From Leeuwenhoekiella sp. (lineage in GTDB: Bacteria > Bacteroidota > Bacteroidia > Flavobacteriales > Flavobacteriaceae), in assembly GCA_002708845.1 (NCBI GenBank), contig PAPI01000009.1:1-64000 (forward strand): a stretch of DNA of 64,000 nucleotides, read 5' to 3'. Each line of letters opens with the position of its first letter. The first letter of the stretch is position 1. Positions 53,201 to 62,202 of this stretch are shown one piece after another. The notes under the pieces are model-generated. The model saw only the letters and a program-made list of their open reading frames with translations. It was not told the origin of the DNA and did no database searches. The translations under genes were made by a program, and so were the position numbers.

Positions 53201-53402
53201 CTCCAACCGCCACATTAAGTGAAAAGTTGCCATCAAAATCTGTAGTCGTATAATTTTCTTTATCAACTACTTTTAATTCGGCACCTGGTAAAGGCACATC
53301 TCGGGTGTCAGTTACGGTACCCGTAATGGTTTTAGTTTCCTGGGCAGTCAAGGAGAATGTAAACAGACTCAGGAAAAGCAAAAAGCTAATTTTACATTTC
53401 AT
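50292..53402 (-). CDS. SusC/RagA family TonB-dependent outer-membrane transporter
   Basis: 1036 residues: signal peptide (about 1-20), a CarboxypepD_reg-like domain (about 24-95; ITGTVTDTRDVPLPGAELKVV), the SusC signature DEVVVVGYGNQKRSDITGAI (about 102-121), a plug domain (about 115-230; VLMRGLGTAEGGRSPFYVVDGQPL) and a 22-strand beta-barrel ending ...SFIVGASFKL. It imports oligosaccharides with TonB energy. First gene of the polysaccharide operon. The 226 bases upstream contain no gene; its promoter is probably the target of the adjacent regulator. Confidence 0.95.
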   Translation of the reverse strand: MKCKISFLLFLSLFTFSLTAQETKTITGTVTDTRDVPLPGAELKVVDKENYTTTDFDGNFSLNVAVGDQIRITYLGFQTQTFSVTNDDTYTLVLQDQASELDEVVVVGYGNQKRSDITGAIVSVDSEEITKQPANNAIQSVQGKVAGVNIIANDAPGATPTVLMRGLGTAEGGRSPFYVVDGQPLTDIRSINPNDIESIDFLKGASYANIYGIRAANGVILITTKKGKKGKPVFSFESYYGAKTILNRVEMAGADDFITYFNEGQTSIGSFLLQPNQEFNTDWYDELLQTGLITNNSFSVSGASDNIDYFLSYNLFEEQGILEGQKFQRGTIRNNNTYHLFDDRVRIIQNLNIAYTNETPKPFGAFNRAYGQIPLVPVRYDNGRFGRPYVNTTTGIVTFEAAPGESVQVLNNAGNPVNDVFYADQQINTTTLQGQIAAEFDITDDLMLTTRFGATKSYATNRSFNDIRDQWLNADPRRTEEFFDLQRTDPDGDGIVSTEFANNSYAIRRTESYRWNVEGFLTYTKEFNKHNISATVGLSRENYQGGEFTYAQAYDVRPQRNLRNLGDQTSQLFQDIADGDTFQSTNLQSYFGRFEYNYDQRYYVRGVVRRDGTSDFFTGDNNQFGIFPAVSVGWTLTNEGFMDNTDFLDNLKLFAGWGQLGNQSVPFNIQQINSGSGSRNTNYVFGPAQSLIVGAALGSPARPISWEVTEEWEVGFDFALLNRRLSGTIDYYNRLNTNAILNVRPVRNSEFLNNFFDEAAEISNSGFEFLVNWQDNIGSDFSYNIGLNFSTNKNEVQNVKAAYDGAIGGSLNNGIITKRLKEGEPVFAWWMYETDGIWQSQDEIDNNASLGTAEPGHLRYVDQNDDGLIDDRDKTYQGSYIPTFNYGINLGVNYKSFDLSITGFGVGGNYVYNGLNSVYNIGNNIPQSMFENRWTPENGGNTIPGANRDNEASTFYLEKGDYFRINNLTLGYTLPEISIINNARLYVTLQNPFMFTQYSGFTPELNQDGDPTGTTGIELSAYPTTRSFIVGASFKL

Positions 53403-53628
53403 ATACTTTACGTTTTGAATTGGTTTTTAGAAATTCTGGGGTGAATATAGGGGACTAAAAATCCAAAAGAACTACATAACAAATACATCAAACTGTTAAT
53501 TCAAATTAAAAATCTGATTTACAGTTGATTAATATATAAAAAGTAAAATTTACAACGTTTGCGAAATAGGTTTGATGTAGTATTGAGAAAGTCTAAAATG
53601 CAAAAATGAGCTATTGATGTATGAGAAT
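53403..53628. promoter_or_regulatory. AT-rich control region between the regulator gene and susC
   Basis: 226 bases, AT-rich, with no gene of its own. Both flanking genes are on the minus strand, so this is the region after the regulator's stop and before the susC ATG. It should hold the susC promoter and operator. No exact TAnnTTTG box was found at a convincing position. Confidence 0.4.
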
Positions 53629-56376
53629 TTAATAATTTTTGATTAGGAATTTTGACAAATTCTTACCGCTTTTAAGACCCAGCTTTTTGCGTAATCGGTA
53701 GCGGTGAATTTCTACTCCCCGAACCGAAATAGCCATTAAAGGAGCAATTTCTTTAGTGGCCAGATTCATTTTTAAATAGGCACAGAGTTTCAAATCTTTT
53801 GAACTCAAAGCGGGATGATCTTCCAATAGTTTTTGAAAGAATTCATCATTAATTTCCTTAAATGTTGTTTCAAAAACCTTCCAGTTGTCTTTGGCATCTA
53901 TGATGTGATTGATTTTGTTTTGAATGTTTGATACTTTTTTGGGATTACCACCTTTTTCTTTAACTTCTTCCAACTCGTTTTTAATATCAATAAGACTGCT
54001 GTTTCTTTTAGCTGCCAGATAGGTTGTGTTGGCAAGTTCTTTACGCTTTGCGTTAATTTCCTGTAAGAGTTTATTGCGCTCTGCGATCTGATTTCTACGG
54101 TCTTGTTCTTTAATGAGTTTAAGCTCAAGTTCTCTGCGATGTTTATTCAGTTTTTGTCTGTTTATATAAGCAATGAGTACAACAACGCCCAAAAGCAGAA
54201 TCACATAGATTACCAGCATAAGATTTGCCAGATACCACGGTCTTTGTACTGTGAAGTTTAAAGTAAGGGGTTGATCACTTCGCGCCCCTTTATCATAAGA
54301 CCAAATGCTTAAGATATAATCGCCAGTAGTTAGATTTTGAAAAGATAAGACTTTGCTAAACTGGCCTTTCATACCGTTAGATAATTCATAGTAAAAGCTA
54401 GGATCCTGCAAAGCCGGTGCAGCAACGAGTACACTTAAGTTGGCAGCTTCTTTATAGGGAATATCAAATGTTGTTGATGTTACCTCTCGTATATCTCCTC
54501 CTGTTTTAAGTCCCGTAAGTAACGGAGGCTGTACACTACCCGAATTATGATCTGCTTTGAGCCGCGCCAGATTAATACGACCATAACCTTCGTTTAATGT
54601 GACGTAAAAGATACTATCGTTCTGCTGTATAATATTCTCGTAGTTTTTTACGATGCGACTCTCCAGTAAGGGCTCTACCATAAATAAACTGTCTTGTTTA
54701 AAGTTGGTGTAAACGAGGCCATTGCCTTTTCGGTTTTTAAACCAGTAGAAATTATTTTGTTTACTAATGAGAGCATAAGAATTGTAGCTTTGTAGCTCTT
54801 CAAAGCTTTCGAGGGTGTCATTTATACTGTTGTAGCGATACCAATCACCTGCATTATAAAAAGCAATTTGACCTTTTATTTGATGAATATGGGTTTTATA
54901 AGCCGATAGTTCACCAAGATTATCATAAGTTTCTGCAATAGTTGTTTTTTGCCTGGCCAAATCAAGTTCTGCTCGGTAAAAACCTTTATAGGGATGAGCA
55001 GCCCAAAAATTTGTACTGTTTTCAAAGAGTACCCTTTCTACGGGTCCTGGTTTGGGGTCGTTAAGAGGTAAGATTTCTAATTGTTTTTGCTCAAAATGAA
55101 ATCTGCGAAGACCGTTGTAGGTGTAATTTAGGTATTGGCTGGTTTGCGGGATTTGGATGAGCCCATAACTTCCTGAGCTACCCGTTATCAACTCAAGCTT
55201 ATCATTTTTTAGCTCAAATAAACCCAGATTGTGATTGATAAAAAGTCTGTCGTCAATCGTAGTGAAACTCCAGACCTGGCCCTGGGAGCCCGGTATAAAA
55301 CTGATGCTGTCATCGGTGATTTTATGAACCCCAGTATTGGTCCCGGCGTAGGTGGCTCCATTGAAGAATGCCAGATCATAAACCGCTCCCAACTCACCTG
55401 AGTTGTCTAGAAAGTATTGTACTGCAGTATCAGGAAGGACCAGATCAATACCATTATCAAGACCTATCCAGATTTTAGAGCCGGCTTTATGAAGCGAAAG
55501 CACGGTATTATTTTGCAGTCCGTTTTGTCTATAATGATTTTTTAAACTCCCGGTGCGGGTGTTGTAATAGGCGATACCTCCTTTTACAGTTCCCAAAATC
55601 AGGAGTTCGTCATTGACCGGTTGTATTTTATTGAGCTCATTGGTTTCAAGAAATTGAGTCAAAGCAGCATTACCCAAGGACTTAAGGCTGTTATTTTCAT
55701 ATACAAAAAGACCGTTTCTACGGGTGCCAGCTAGAATTTTTCCGTTAAAACTGCTGAGTTCAATAATGGCGCTCTGGTTGGAGGTCGCCGTGGTAAGCGT
55801 ATCAATTTTGTCAGATTTGTAGCTGTAGATTTTTCCATCATTAGCACCCAGGTATAATTCCTCATTTTGCTGGGTCATCGCAGTGATGACAAATCCCGGT
55901 TCGTGAGCCTGAATTTTTTCATCCAGATAAGTATAAAACTTGCCAAAAGACCGAAAGTAAATCGTCTCTCTAACAGCCCCAATTTGCCAAAACTCTTCAT
56001 TTTGAAAGGTGGTGTTGATGAGATGTGTGAGAGAGGTGTACTTCAAATCACCCGTATTTGTGGTAGTCCAGTAACCAAATTCCTCATAGGAACCGGTGTA
56101 GATGCGGTCGCCCTGGCAAAAAACCGAACGTATAGTAGTATGGTTGGGTAGGGTAAAGACTTCCCAGCGTTGACCGTCAAAACGCAGCAAACCTTCATTG
56201 TTAGCTACAAATAACACACCATCTCTATTGGTGCTTAGGCCCCAATTTTGACTTGCCGCGTTGTAATCTCGCGTGCTGTAATTTGCTACTGGCGGAAAGA
56301 AATTCTGACCATAACTCAGCGAGGTGAAGATTATAAGAAAAAAGCAAACCCGGTGTAGTTTATATTTTGACAGCAT
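53629..56376 (-). CDS. Transmembrane propeller/Y_Y_Y regulator with LuxR-type DNA-binding domain
   Basis: 915 residues in one chain. A signal peptide (about 1-23) leads to a periplasmic beta-propeller (about 25-600) with two-component-propeller-type repeats (GLSTNRDGVLFVANNEGLLRFDG). A Y_Y_Y-type beta-sandwich (about 640-706) is followed by a transmembrane helix (about 713-737; LANLMLVIYVILLLGVVVLI). A long coiled coil (about 738-810) then leads to a LuxR-type helix-turn-helix at the end (MAISVRGVEIHRYRLRKKLGL, about 878-898). There is no kinase or receiver domain, so it is SusR-like rather than a hybrid two-component system. It probably senses an oligosaccharide and activates the susC operon. 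Confidence 0.88.
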   Translation of the reverse strand: MLSKYKLHRVCFFLIIFTSLSYGQNFFPPVANYSTRDYNAASQNWGLSTNRDGVLFVANNEGLLRFDGQRWEVFTLPNHTTIRSVFCQGDRIYTGSYEEFGYWTTTNTGDLKYTSLTHLINTTFQNEEFWQIGAVRETIYFRSFGKFYTYLDEKIQAHEPGFVITAMTQQNEELYLGANDGKIYSYKSDKIDTLTTATSNQSAIIELSSFNGKILAGTRRNGLFVYENNSLKSLGNAALTQFLETNELNKIQPVNDELLILGTVKGGIAYYNTRTGSLKNHYRQNGLQNNTVLSLHKAGSKIWIGLDNGIDLVLPDTAVQYFLDNSGELGAVYDLAFFNGATYAGTNTGVHKITDDSISFIPGSQGQVWSFTTIDDRLFINHNLGLFELKNDKLELITGSSGSYGLIQIPQTSQYLNYTYNGLRRFHFEQKQLEILPLNDPKPGPVERVLFENSTNFWAAHPYKGFYRAELDLARQKTTIAETYDNLGELSAYKTHIHQIKGQIAFYNAGDWYRYNSINDTLESFEELQSYNSYALISKQNNFYWFKNRKGNGLVYTNFKQDSLFMVEPLLESRIVKNYENIIQQNDSIFYVTLNEGYGRINLARLKADHNSGSVQPPLLTGLKTGGDIREVTSTTFDIPYKEAANLSVLVAAPALQDPSFYYELSNGMKGQFSKVLSFQNLTTGDYILSIWSYDKGARSDQPLTLNFTVQRPWYLANLMLVIYVILLLGVVVLIAYINRQKLNKHRRELELKLIKEQDRRNQIAERNKLLQEINAKRKELANTTYLAAKRNSSLIDIKNELEEVKEKGGNPKKVSNIQNKINHIIDAKDNWKVFETTFKEINDEFFQKLLEDHPALSSKDLKLCAYLKMNLATKEIAPLMAISVRGVEIHRYRLRKKLGLKSGKNLSKFLIKNY

Positions 56377-56530
56377 ATCGTAAGGTAATTAATGCTTCAA
56401 CACATTACAATGGTAAAATTAATTGAAAGAGTACAGTATGTCTAGCTTTTCGGCTTAACTCCCTAAAAAATGATATAATTCCCTTAAATTGGGATATTTG
56501 CATTTGTTCTTCTTAAAGAGTATTTCCACT

Positions 56531-59500
56531 ATGAAGTTTTTTGGCATCGCTTTCTGTTTTTTTGTTCTGCTTTCGTGTTCAAACGAGCAGGAAGTAGATT
56601 ACCGTTTTAAAAATCTTACTTCGGCCGAAAGTGGAATTCACTTTAAAAACACCCTTACTAATACACCGGAATGGAATGCGCTTAACTACCTGTACTTCTA
56701 TACCGGTTCTGGCGTTGCTGCAGGAGATTTTAACAACGATGGCTTTGATGATCTCTATTTCGTGAGCAATCAGGAAAACGATCACCTTTACCTTAATAAC
56801 GGAGATTTACATTTTGAGAATGTTTCAGAGGCTTCTGGTATTACAGCTCCTGAGGGCTGGTCTACCGGCGTGACTACTGTTGATATTAATGCCGATGGAC
56901 TTCTGGATATTTATGTGTCCCGATTGGGAAAACATATGCGTATGCGTGGTACCAATCTGCTTTATGTAAATCAGGGAGTTGATGAATCTGGTATTCCAAA
57001 ATTCAAAGAACAGGCAGCAGATTACGGTCTCGATCTGGTTGGGTTTAATCATCAGGCCGCTTTTTTTGATTACGATCTGGATGGAGATTTAGACATGTAT
57101 ATGCTGCAATACTCGGTTGACCCGGCCAGTATTTACGTGGACTCTAAAAAGCGGTTGGAGCGCGACAGCCTGGCTGGCGGACGTTTATACCGCAATGACG
57201 AGATGCACTTTGTAGATGTAAGCGAAAGCGCTGGCATTTACAGCAGTGAAATTGGTTTTGGGCTGGGTGTCGCTGTTAGCGATGTAAACGATGACGGATG
57301 GCCCGATATATACGTGAGCAATGATTTTTTCGAAAACGATTACTTCTACATCAATCAGCAGGACGGTACGTTTATAGATTATTTTCAGACCCATCCGGAA
57401 GCTTTCCCGCATACCTCAAATTTTTCGATGGGGAATGATATTGCTGATCTTAATAACGATCTCAATCTCGATATTTTAACGCTTGACATGTTGCCCGATG
57501 ATTTAGAAACCCGCATCACTTCGGAGAGTGACATTGGTTACCGGCAGTATAAATCCTTTCTGGAGATGAAATACCATCCCCAATTTATCAGAAACGGGCT
57601 GCACTATAATGATGGGGATATGCATTTTAAAGACCTGTCGTTTATGGCCGGTGTTGCTGCGACCGACTGGTCCTGGGCGGGACTGATTGCTGATCTGGAT
57701 AACGACGGACTCAAAGATATTTTTATCACCAGTGGGATTTATGGCGCGACCAATGATAAGGATTTTGTGAATTTTCTGAATTCTGATATGAAACCCGGTA
57801 TCATTTCAGATAGTATGCGCACTGAAGATTTAAAGTTTACAGAGCGTCTTCCGCAAAAACGCACACCAAATTACATCTATAAAAACAAAGATGGATTGGT
57901 TTTTCAGGAAATGTCAGGAGACTGGTATAAAAAAGAAAATTCGTTTAGCAACGGTGCTATTTATAACGATCTGGATAATGATGGGGATCTCGATTTAGTA
58001 ATCAATAATGTGAATGAACCGGCTCAGATTATGGTGAACACCCATTCAGCAGACGGCATGCACTATTTGAAAATAAAATTCAAAGGAAGCGATAGTAACA
58101 CACAGGCAATTGGCGCTAAAGTTTTCGCCTACGCGAAAAATTTCCAACTGCGACAGGAGCAGAATCTGAGTAGAGGTTATATTTCTGCGGTGGCTCCCGG
58201 TTTACATCTGGGCCTGGGTGCTCAAGTGCAGTTAGACTCGCTTCTTGTTGTATACCCTGATAAAAGCTACCAAATCTTAAAAGATGTCGCAGCAGATCAA
58301 ACGTTGATGCTCGACCAGCAGGAGGCTTCCGGAAATTTCTACGAACGAAAAGTTTCTAATAAACCAGGTTTGCTAGTCAATGCCGCAACTTCTATTGATT
58401 TTAAACACCGTGAAAATTGGTTCAACGCATTCGATTTTGAACCGCTTATTCCTTTTATGCTTACCAATCAGGGGCCTAAAATGGCTAAAGCCGACTTAAA
58501 TGCTAACGGTCTCGAAGATCTCGTGATAGCCGGAGGAAAGGGACAGGGTACCAAAGTGTTTTTACAGCAAAAGGACGGAAGTTTTATTCAGGATAAACAG
58601 CCCGGTCTCGAAGGCTTTTCGAGCCTTGAGGGGATTGTACCCGTACTCACCGATACAGACGGGGATGGAGATGCTGATCTTTTTGTGGGATATGGCGGCA
58701 ATGAAGCCGACGCCTACAGCATTTCGCGACCTCTGCTGTATTTTAGAAATGATGAAGGTGAGTTTACCCGGGATACACAAAACTTTAAAGGAATAAATCT
58801 AAATGCTTCAGCGATCGCGGCAGCAGATTACGACAACGACGGGGATACCGACCTTTTTGTAGCAGCTTCTTCGGTACCGGGTAAATTTGGCTTTATGCCA
58901 AAACATTACCTGTTTAAAAATGATGGGGCAGGTAATTTTGAGGAAGCGGAAGAATTGCAATTTTTACAAAATGCCGGTCAAATTATGGATGCGAAATGGG
59001 CCGATATCAATGGGGATGGTAAACTCGATTTAATTACTGCCGGCTACTGGACGGGATTACAGATTTATTTAAACAAACCGGAAGGATTTCACCTTTTGGA
59101 AGATGAGGTGCTGACGGACAGTACCGGTTTTTGGAATTGTCTGGAAGTTGTAGATATTAATAACGACGGTCGCCTGGATATTGTTGCCGGAAACTGGGGC
59201 TTAAATTCCCTTTGGCAGGCCGATGAACAAAATCCCATTACCCTGTATTTAAATGACTTTAATGGCAATGCTGCTGTTGAGCCCGTTGTGACCTACTATC
59301 ACAACGGTGTTGAGACCCCTTTTAACAGCAAAAACGAACTCGTAAAACAAATCCCACAGATCAATAAGAAATACCTCTCATTTAAGGATTTTGCACAAGC
59401 CTCGGTTTCAGAACTTTTTGGGCAGGAAAAATTAAATTCAGCTCAGAAACTGCAGGTAAACACATTGGCTAGTTGTTATTTTTTAAATACTGAAGAGGGC

Positions 59501-59821
59501 TTTGTTAAATATGAGCTTCCGCCCGAGGCTCAGGCGTCAAGCATTCACGCCATTGCAGTAACTGATGTGAATCAGGATAACTACCCAGACCTCATTACCG
59601 GTGGTAATATCTACCAGCTCAATTTACGATTGGGACGATTGGACGCATCTACCGGAAACCTGCTCGTTAATACCAAAGACAATCACTTTAAAAACAAACC
59701 AATCAAGGCTAAGGTATACGGCGAGGTTCGGGATTTGATAACTCTAAAAAGCTCAGAGGGTTTAAAACATTATCTTTTTAGTGTTAACAACGACAGCTTA
59801 ACGGTTTGGCAAAAACCATAG
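56531..59821 (+). CDS. Large FG-GAP/VCBS repeat lipoprotein with ASPIC/UnbV domain
   Basis: 1096 residues from ATG 56531; an earlier in-frame ATG at 56489 adds 14 residues before the signal and is rejected. Lipobox FVLLSC (cysteine about 15). At least twelve D-x-N-x-D-G-type calcium loops (for example DFNNDGFDDLYF, DINADGLLDIYV, DLDNDGLKDIFI, DYDNDGDTDLFV, DINNDGRLDIVA) mark FG-GAP/VCBS propeller blades. A UnbV/ASPIC domain lies in the middle (about 505-600; IGAKVFAYAKNFQLRQEQNLSRGY). Such proteins are common beside Bacteroidota polysaccharide loci and may bind glycans at the surface. It is divergent from the locus regulator; function unproved. Confidence 0.87.
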   Translation: MKFFGIAFCFFVLLSCSNEQEVDYRFKNLTSAESGIHFKNTLTNTPEWNALNYLYFYTGSGVAAGDFNNDGFDDLYFVSNQENDHLYLNNGDLHFENVSEASGITAPEGWSTGVTTVDINADGLLDIYVSRLGKHMRMRGTNLLYVNQGVDESGIPKFKEQAADYGLDLVGFNHQAAFFDYDLDGDLDMYMLQYSVDPASIYVDSKKRLERDSLAGGRLYRNDEMHFVDVSESAGIYSSEIGFGLGVAVSDVNDDGWPDIYVSNDFFENDYFYINQQDGTFIDYFQTHPEAFPHTSNFSMGNDIADLNNDLNLDILTLDMLPDDLETRITSESDIGYRQYKSFLEMKYHPQFIRNGLHYNDGDMHFKDLSFMAGVAATDWSWAGLIADLDNDGLKDIFITSGIYGATNDKDFVNFLNSDMKPGIISDSMRTEDLKFTERLPQKRTPNYIYKNKDGLVFQEMSGDWYKKENSFSNGAIYNDLDNDGDLDLVINNVNEPAQIMVNTHSADGMHYLKIKFKGSDSNTQAIGAKVFAYAKNFQLRQEQNLSRGYISAVAPGLHLGLGAQVQLDSLLVVYPDKSYQILKDVAADQTLMLDQQEASGNFYERKVSNKPGLLVNAATSIDFKHRENWFNAFDFEPLIPFMLTNQGPKMAKADLNANGLEDLVIAGGKGQGTKVFLQQKDGSFIQDKQPGLEGFSSLEGIVPVLTDTDGDGDADLFVGYGGNEADAYSISRPLLYFRNDEGEFTRDTQNFKGINLNASAIAAADYDNDGDTDLFVAASSVPGKFGFMPKHYLFKNDGAGNFEEAEELQFLQNAGQIMDAKWADINGDGKLDLITAGYWTGLQIYLNKPEGFHLLEDEVLTDSTGFWNCLEVVDINNDGRLDIVAGNWGLNSLWQADEQNPITLYLNDFNGNAAVEPVVTYYHNGVETPFNSKNELVKQIPQINKKYLSFKDFAQASVSELFGQEKLNSAQKLQVNTLASCYFLNTEEGFVKYELPPEAQASSIHAIAVTDVNQDNYPDLITGGNIYQLNLRLGRLDASTGNLLVNTKDNHFKNKPIKAKVYGEVRDLITLKSSEGLKHYLFSVNNDSLTVWQKP

Positions 59822-59822
59822 G

Positions 59823-61040
59823 TTAGGCTTCTGCAGTCTTTTTCGGGATTTTTCTCAAGCGTTGCGCATTCAACGTAGCCAGAACTACTACCCCGAAAAG
59901 AACCAGAATCAGATAGGGAAAGGCCACACCCTGATCGATGAGATAACCAATGAGCAAGGGCGCCAATGCTGTACTTAAAATCATAGACATCGAGAACAGG
60001 CTGTTTACCGCTCCTAATTTTTCGGTACCATATACTTCAGCCAAAACAGCAGATTTTACGGTGCCTGCCAGGCCGGTGGTGATGCCGGTTAGAATGAGAA
60101 AAATGAGGGCTCCGCCAATACTGTCCATAAATGCAAAAGGAAGTAAACCCAACGCCTGCGGAATCAAAAAATAGCGATACAATCGTTTGGCCGTAAACCG
60201 GTCAACCCAGAGTCCGCCTACGATAGACATCAAAAACCGGGTCACCGCATACCCCGTGAAAAATGCGGCATAGAGTGAAACCGACCAGCCCTTTTCTTCT
60301 ACAAATACATATTGGTAAAAGAATATAGCAGTAGAAGTAAATGCTAAGGCAAAGGTTGAAGGCATCAGGACAATAAAACGTTTGTCTTTAATAATTCCAC
60401 CAAAATCTTTAGCCAGAACTTTAAAGGATGGTCGTTTAGCGACCTGCTCTTTTTCATCAAAATAACTAAGATCTTTAAAAGACAACGAAATAAGGTAGAC
60501 GAGCAAAATTCCGGCACTGGCTAGCGCAGCAACCTCAAAACCAAAGGCCAGAATAATTGAAGTTATCAGTATTGGGAAAATAGCTTCGCCCATCGGAAAA
60601 CCCAGAGCAGCGACACTCAAGGCCTTACCCCGGTTCTCTCCAAAATACCGTGACATCACGGTCTGGCTTATATGGCTCATCATTCCCTGCCCGGTAAGCC
60701 GCAAACCAATCATCGCCAGAATGAGAAGGCTGATGTGAACAGGCGAAAAACTTAGCAGCAGGCAGGATACGATAAGGCCGACGATATTAAAGAAAACGAC
60801 CTTTTTAACCGGTTTGTGATCAATAGTATGCCCAACGGTGATTAGAATGACCGAAGCGATTACCGTTCCCAATGCATAAATACTACCAAAAGTTCCTTCA
60901 GAAATTTGAAAAGTTTCTATGATTGCCGGTACGTATAGCGAGATTAAAAAGGTTTGCCCAAAGCTCGAAAGAAAGGTAAGTATCCAGCCAAAACCGGCTG
61001 AATTAAAATGATTTCTAAAAAACTGGAGTAAGTTCTTCAC
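59823..61040 (-). CDS. Major facilitator superfamily transporter
   Basis: 405 residues from GTG 61040 (VKNLLQFFRNHFNSAGFGW). An open reading extends 41 codons upstream but that part is hydrophilic and unlike the family. Twelve hydrophobic helices are recognisable, with the cytoplasmic loop carrying GHTIDHKPVKK between helices 2 and 3 (motif A region) and a long central loop before helix 7. Substrate not evident; sugar uptake or drug efflux are both possible. It ends one base after the VCBS gene, in convergent orientation. Confidence 0.85.
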   Translation of the reverse strand: MKNLLQFFRNHFNSAGFGWILTFLSSFGQTFLISLYVPAIIETFQISEGTFGSIYALGTVIASVILITVGHTIDHKPVKKVVFFNIVGLIVSCLLLSFSPVHISLLILAMIGLRLTGQGMMSHISQTVMSRYFGENRGKALSVAALGFPMGEAIFPILITSIILAFGFEVAALASAGILLVYLISLSFKDLSYFDEKEQVAKRPSFKVLAKDFGGIIKDKRFIVLMPSTFALAFTSTAIFFYQYVFVEEKGWSVSLYAAFFTGYAVTRFLMSIVGGLWVDRFTAKRLYRYFLIPQALGLLPFAFMDSIGGALIFLILTGITTGLAGTVKSAVLAEVYGTEKLGAVNSLFSMSMILSTALAPLLIGYLIDQGVAFPYLILVLFGVVVLATLNAQRLRKIPKKTAEA

Positions 61041-61305
61041 GAGAGCTTTGCTTGAATTGGCAAAAGTACTAAACCTATAGCTCCCAGAGTTAAGCTGCCG
61101 GATGAGGTTTGATATTATTAGGAATACTCGAAAATTCTTTTGCCTACACCATTTAATTTTCAATTATTACCGCAATTAGATGCAGAACTCCAAAAGATAT
61201 AGGATTGCGGTCTAACATTTGCACCGTTTTAAGAGTTCTTAAAGCCGGAGTTGCGAACTTTGAATGACGTTACAGTCCTTTCGCCTTCGCGAAAAAATTA
61301 CAGCT

Positions 61306-62166
61306 ATGAAAACACTAAAATATCCCATTCGATTTCTTTTTATACTACTCGGACTGTTTAGCCTTTTCAGCTTTTGTAAGATGAAGTCTGAAGAGTTCAA
61401 GAAAAACAAGCCATACCGGGTCATCAAAACCTGGGAATTACCTGATGAGCTGGATGAGATCTCGGGAATATCCTGGTTAGGAGCAAATCAGGTAGCGGCA
61501 ATTGAAGATGAAAACGGACTTATTTTTATTTACGACTTAAAGCAGTCTGAAGTTGTAAGCACTTTGGAGTTCGCCGATGATGGCGATTACGAGGGAGTGG
61601 CAGTTGTAGAAAACACTGCCTATGTAATGCGCAGCGATGGATTGCTTTTTGAAATAACCAACTATACCAGCGATAATCCTGAAGTTAAAACCTATCAAAC
61701 TCCACTGGATGACGACAATAATGTAGAATCACTCACCTATGATGGGGCTCACAAACGCTTGCTTTTTATGGCAAAAGATGAAGGAAAGGATTCTGAAACT
61801 GAAAAAGAGATTTACGCCTTTGATGTAGTTGCTAAAAAGCTTTTGCCTTTTTCTAAGCTCAAACTGGATATGGAAGATAAAGCGCTCAAAGACTTTGAGA
61901 AGAAAAAAGAAAAGCGCACCTTCCGGCCTTCAGATATTGCTGTAAACCCAAAAACCGGAGCGATTTACATTTTGGAAGGAGCCGATCCCAAATTGCTGAT
62001 TATGGATAAAAGCGGAGCTGTCAAAACCGTTTTTGAACTCGATAAAGATGATTTTCCGCAACCTGAAGGGATAACCTTTACTCCCGAAGGCAGACTGTTT
62101 ATCTCCAACGAAGGCCACGGCGAACCGGCAACTATTGTTGAGGTAGCACTTAAAAACTCATTTTAA
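61306..62166 (+). CDS. SdiA-regulated-domain lipoprotein
   Basis: 286 residues from ATG 61306 (earlier ATG at 61264 gives 14 unlikely residues). Signal peptide with cysteine near residue 23 (LFSFC, lipobox-like). The rest is a propeller-like domain: ELPDELDEISGISWLGANQVAAIEDENG (split over about 40-67), YEGVAVVENTAYVMRSDG, NPKTGAIYILEGADPKLL and PEGITFTPEGRLFISNEGHG. This pattern matches the SdiA-regulated family (Pfam PF06977). Proposed roles are phytase-like or lactonase-like propellers; function unknown. It precedes the phosphodiesterase gene by 36 bases. Confidence 0.8.
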   Translation: MKTLKYPIRFLFILLGLFSLFSFCKMKSEEFKKNKPYRVIKTWELPDELDEISGISWLGANQVAAIEDENGLIFIYDLKQSEVVSTLEFADDGDYEGVAVVENTAYVMRSDGLLFEITNYTSDNPEVKTYQTPLDDDNNVESLTYDGAHKRLLFMAKDEGKDSETEKEIYAFDVVAKKLLPFSKLKLDMEDKALKDFEKKKEKRTFRPSDIAVNPKTGAIYILEGADPKLLIMDKSGAVKTVFELDKDDFPQPEGITFTPEGRLFISNEGHGEPATIVEVALKNSF

Positions 62167-62202
62167 GATTAAACAGTTAAGGGACAATGCGTATTTTTAA
62201 AT

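Noticed and set aside
59823-61163. Long N-terminus for the MFS transporter
   Set aside because: The 41 extra residues are hydrophilic and unlike transporters. GTG at 61040 gives a normal N-terminus.
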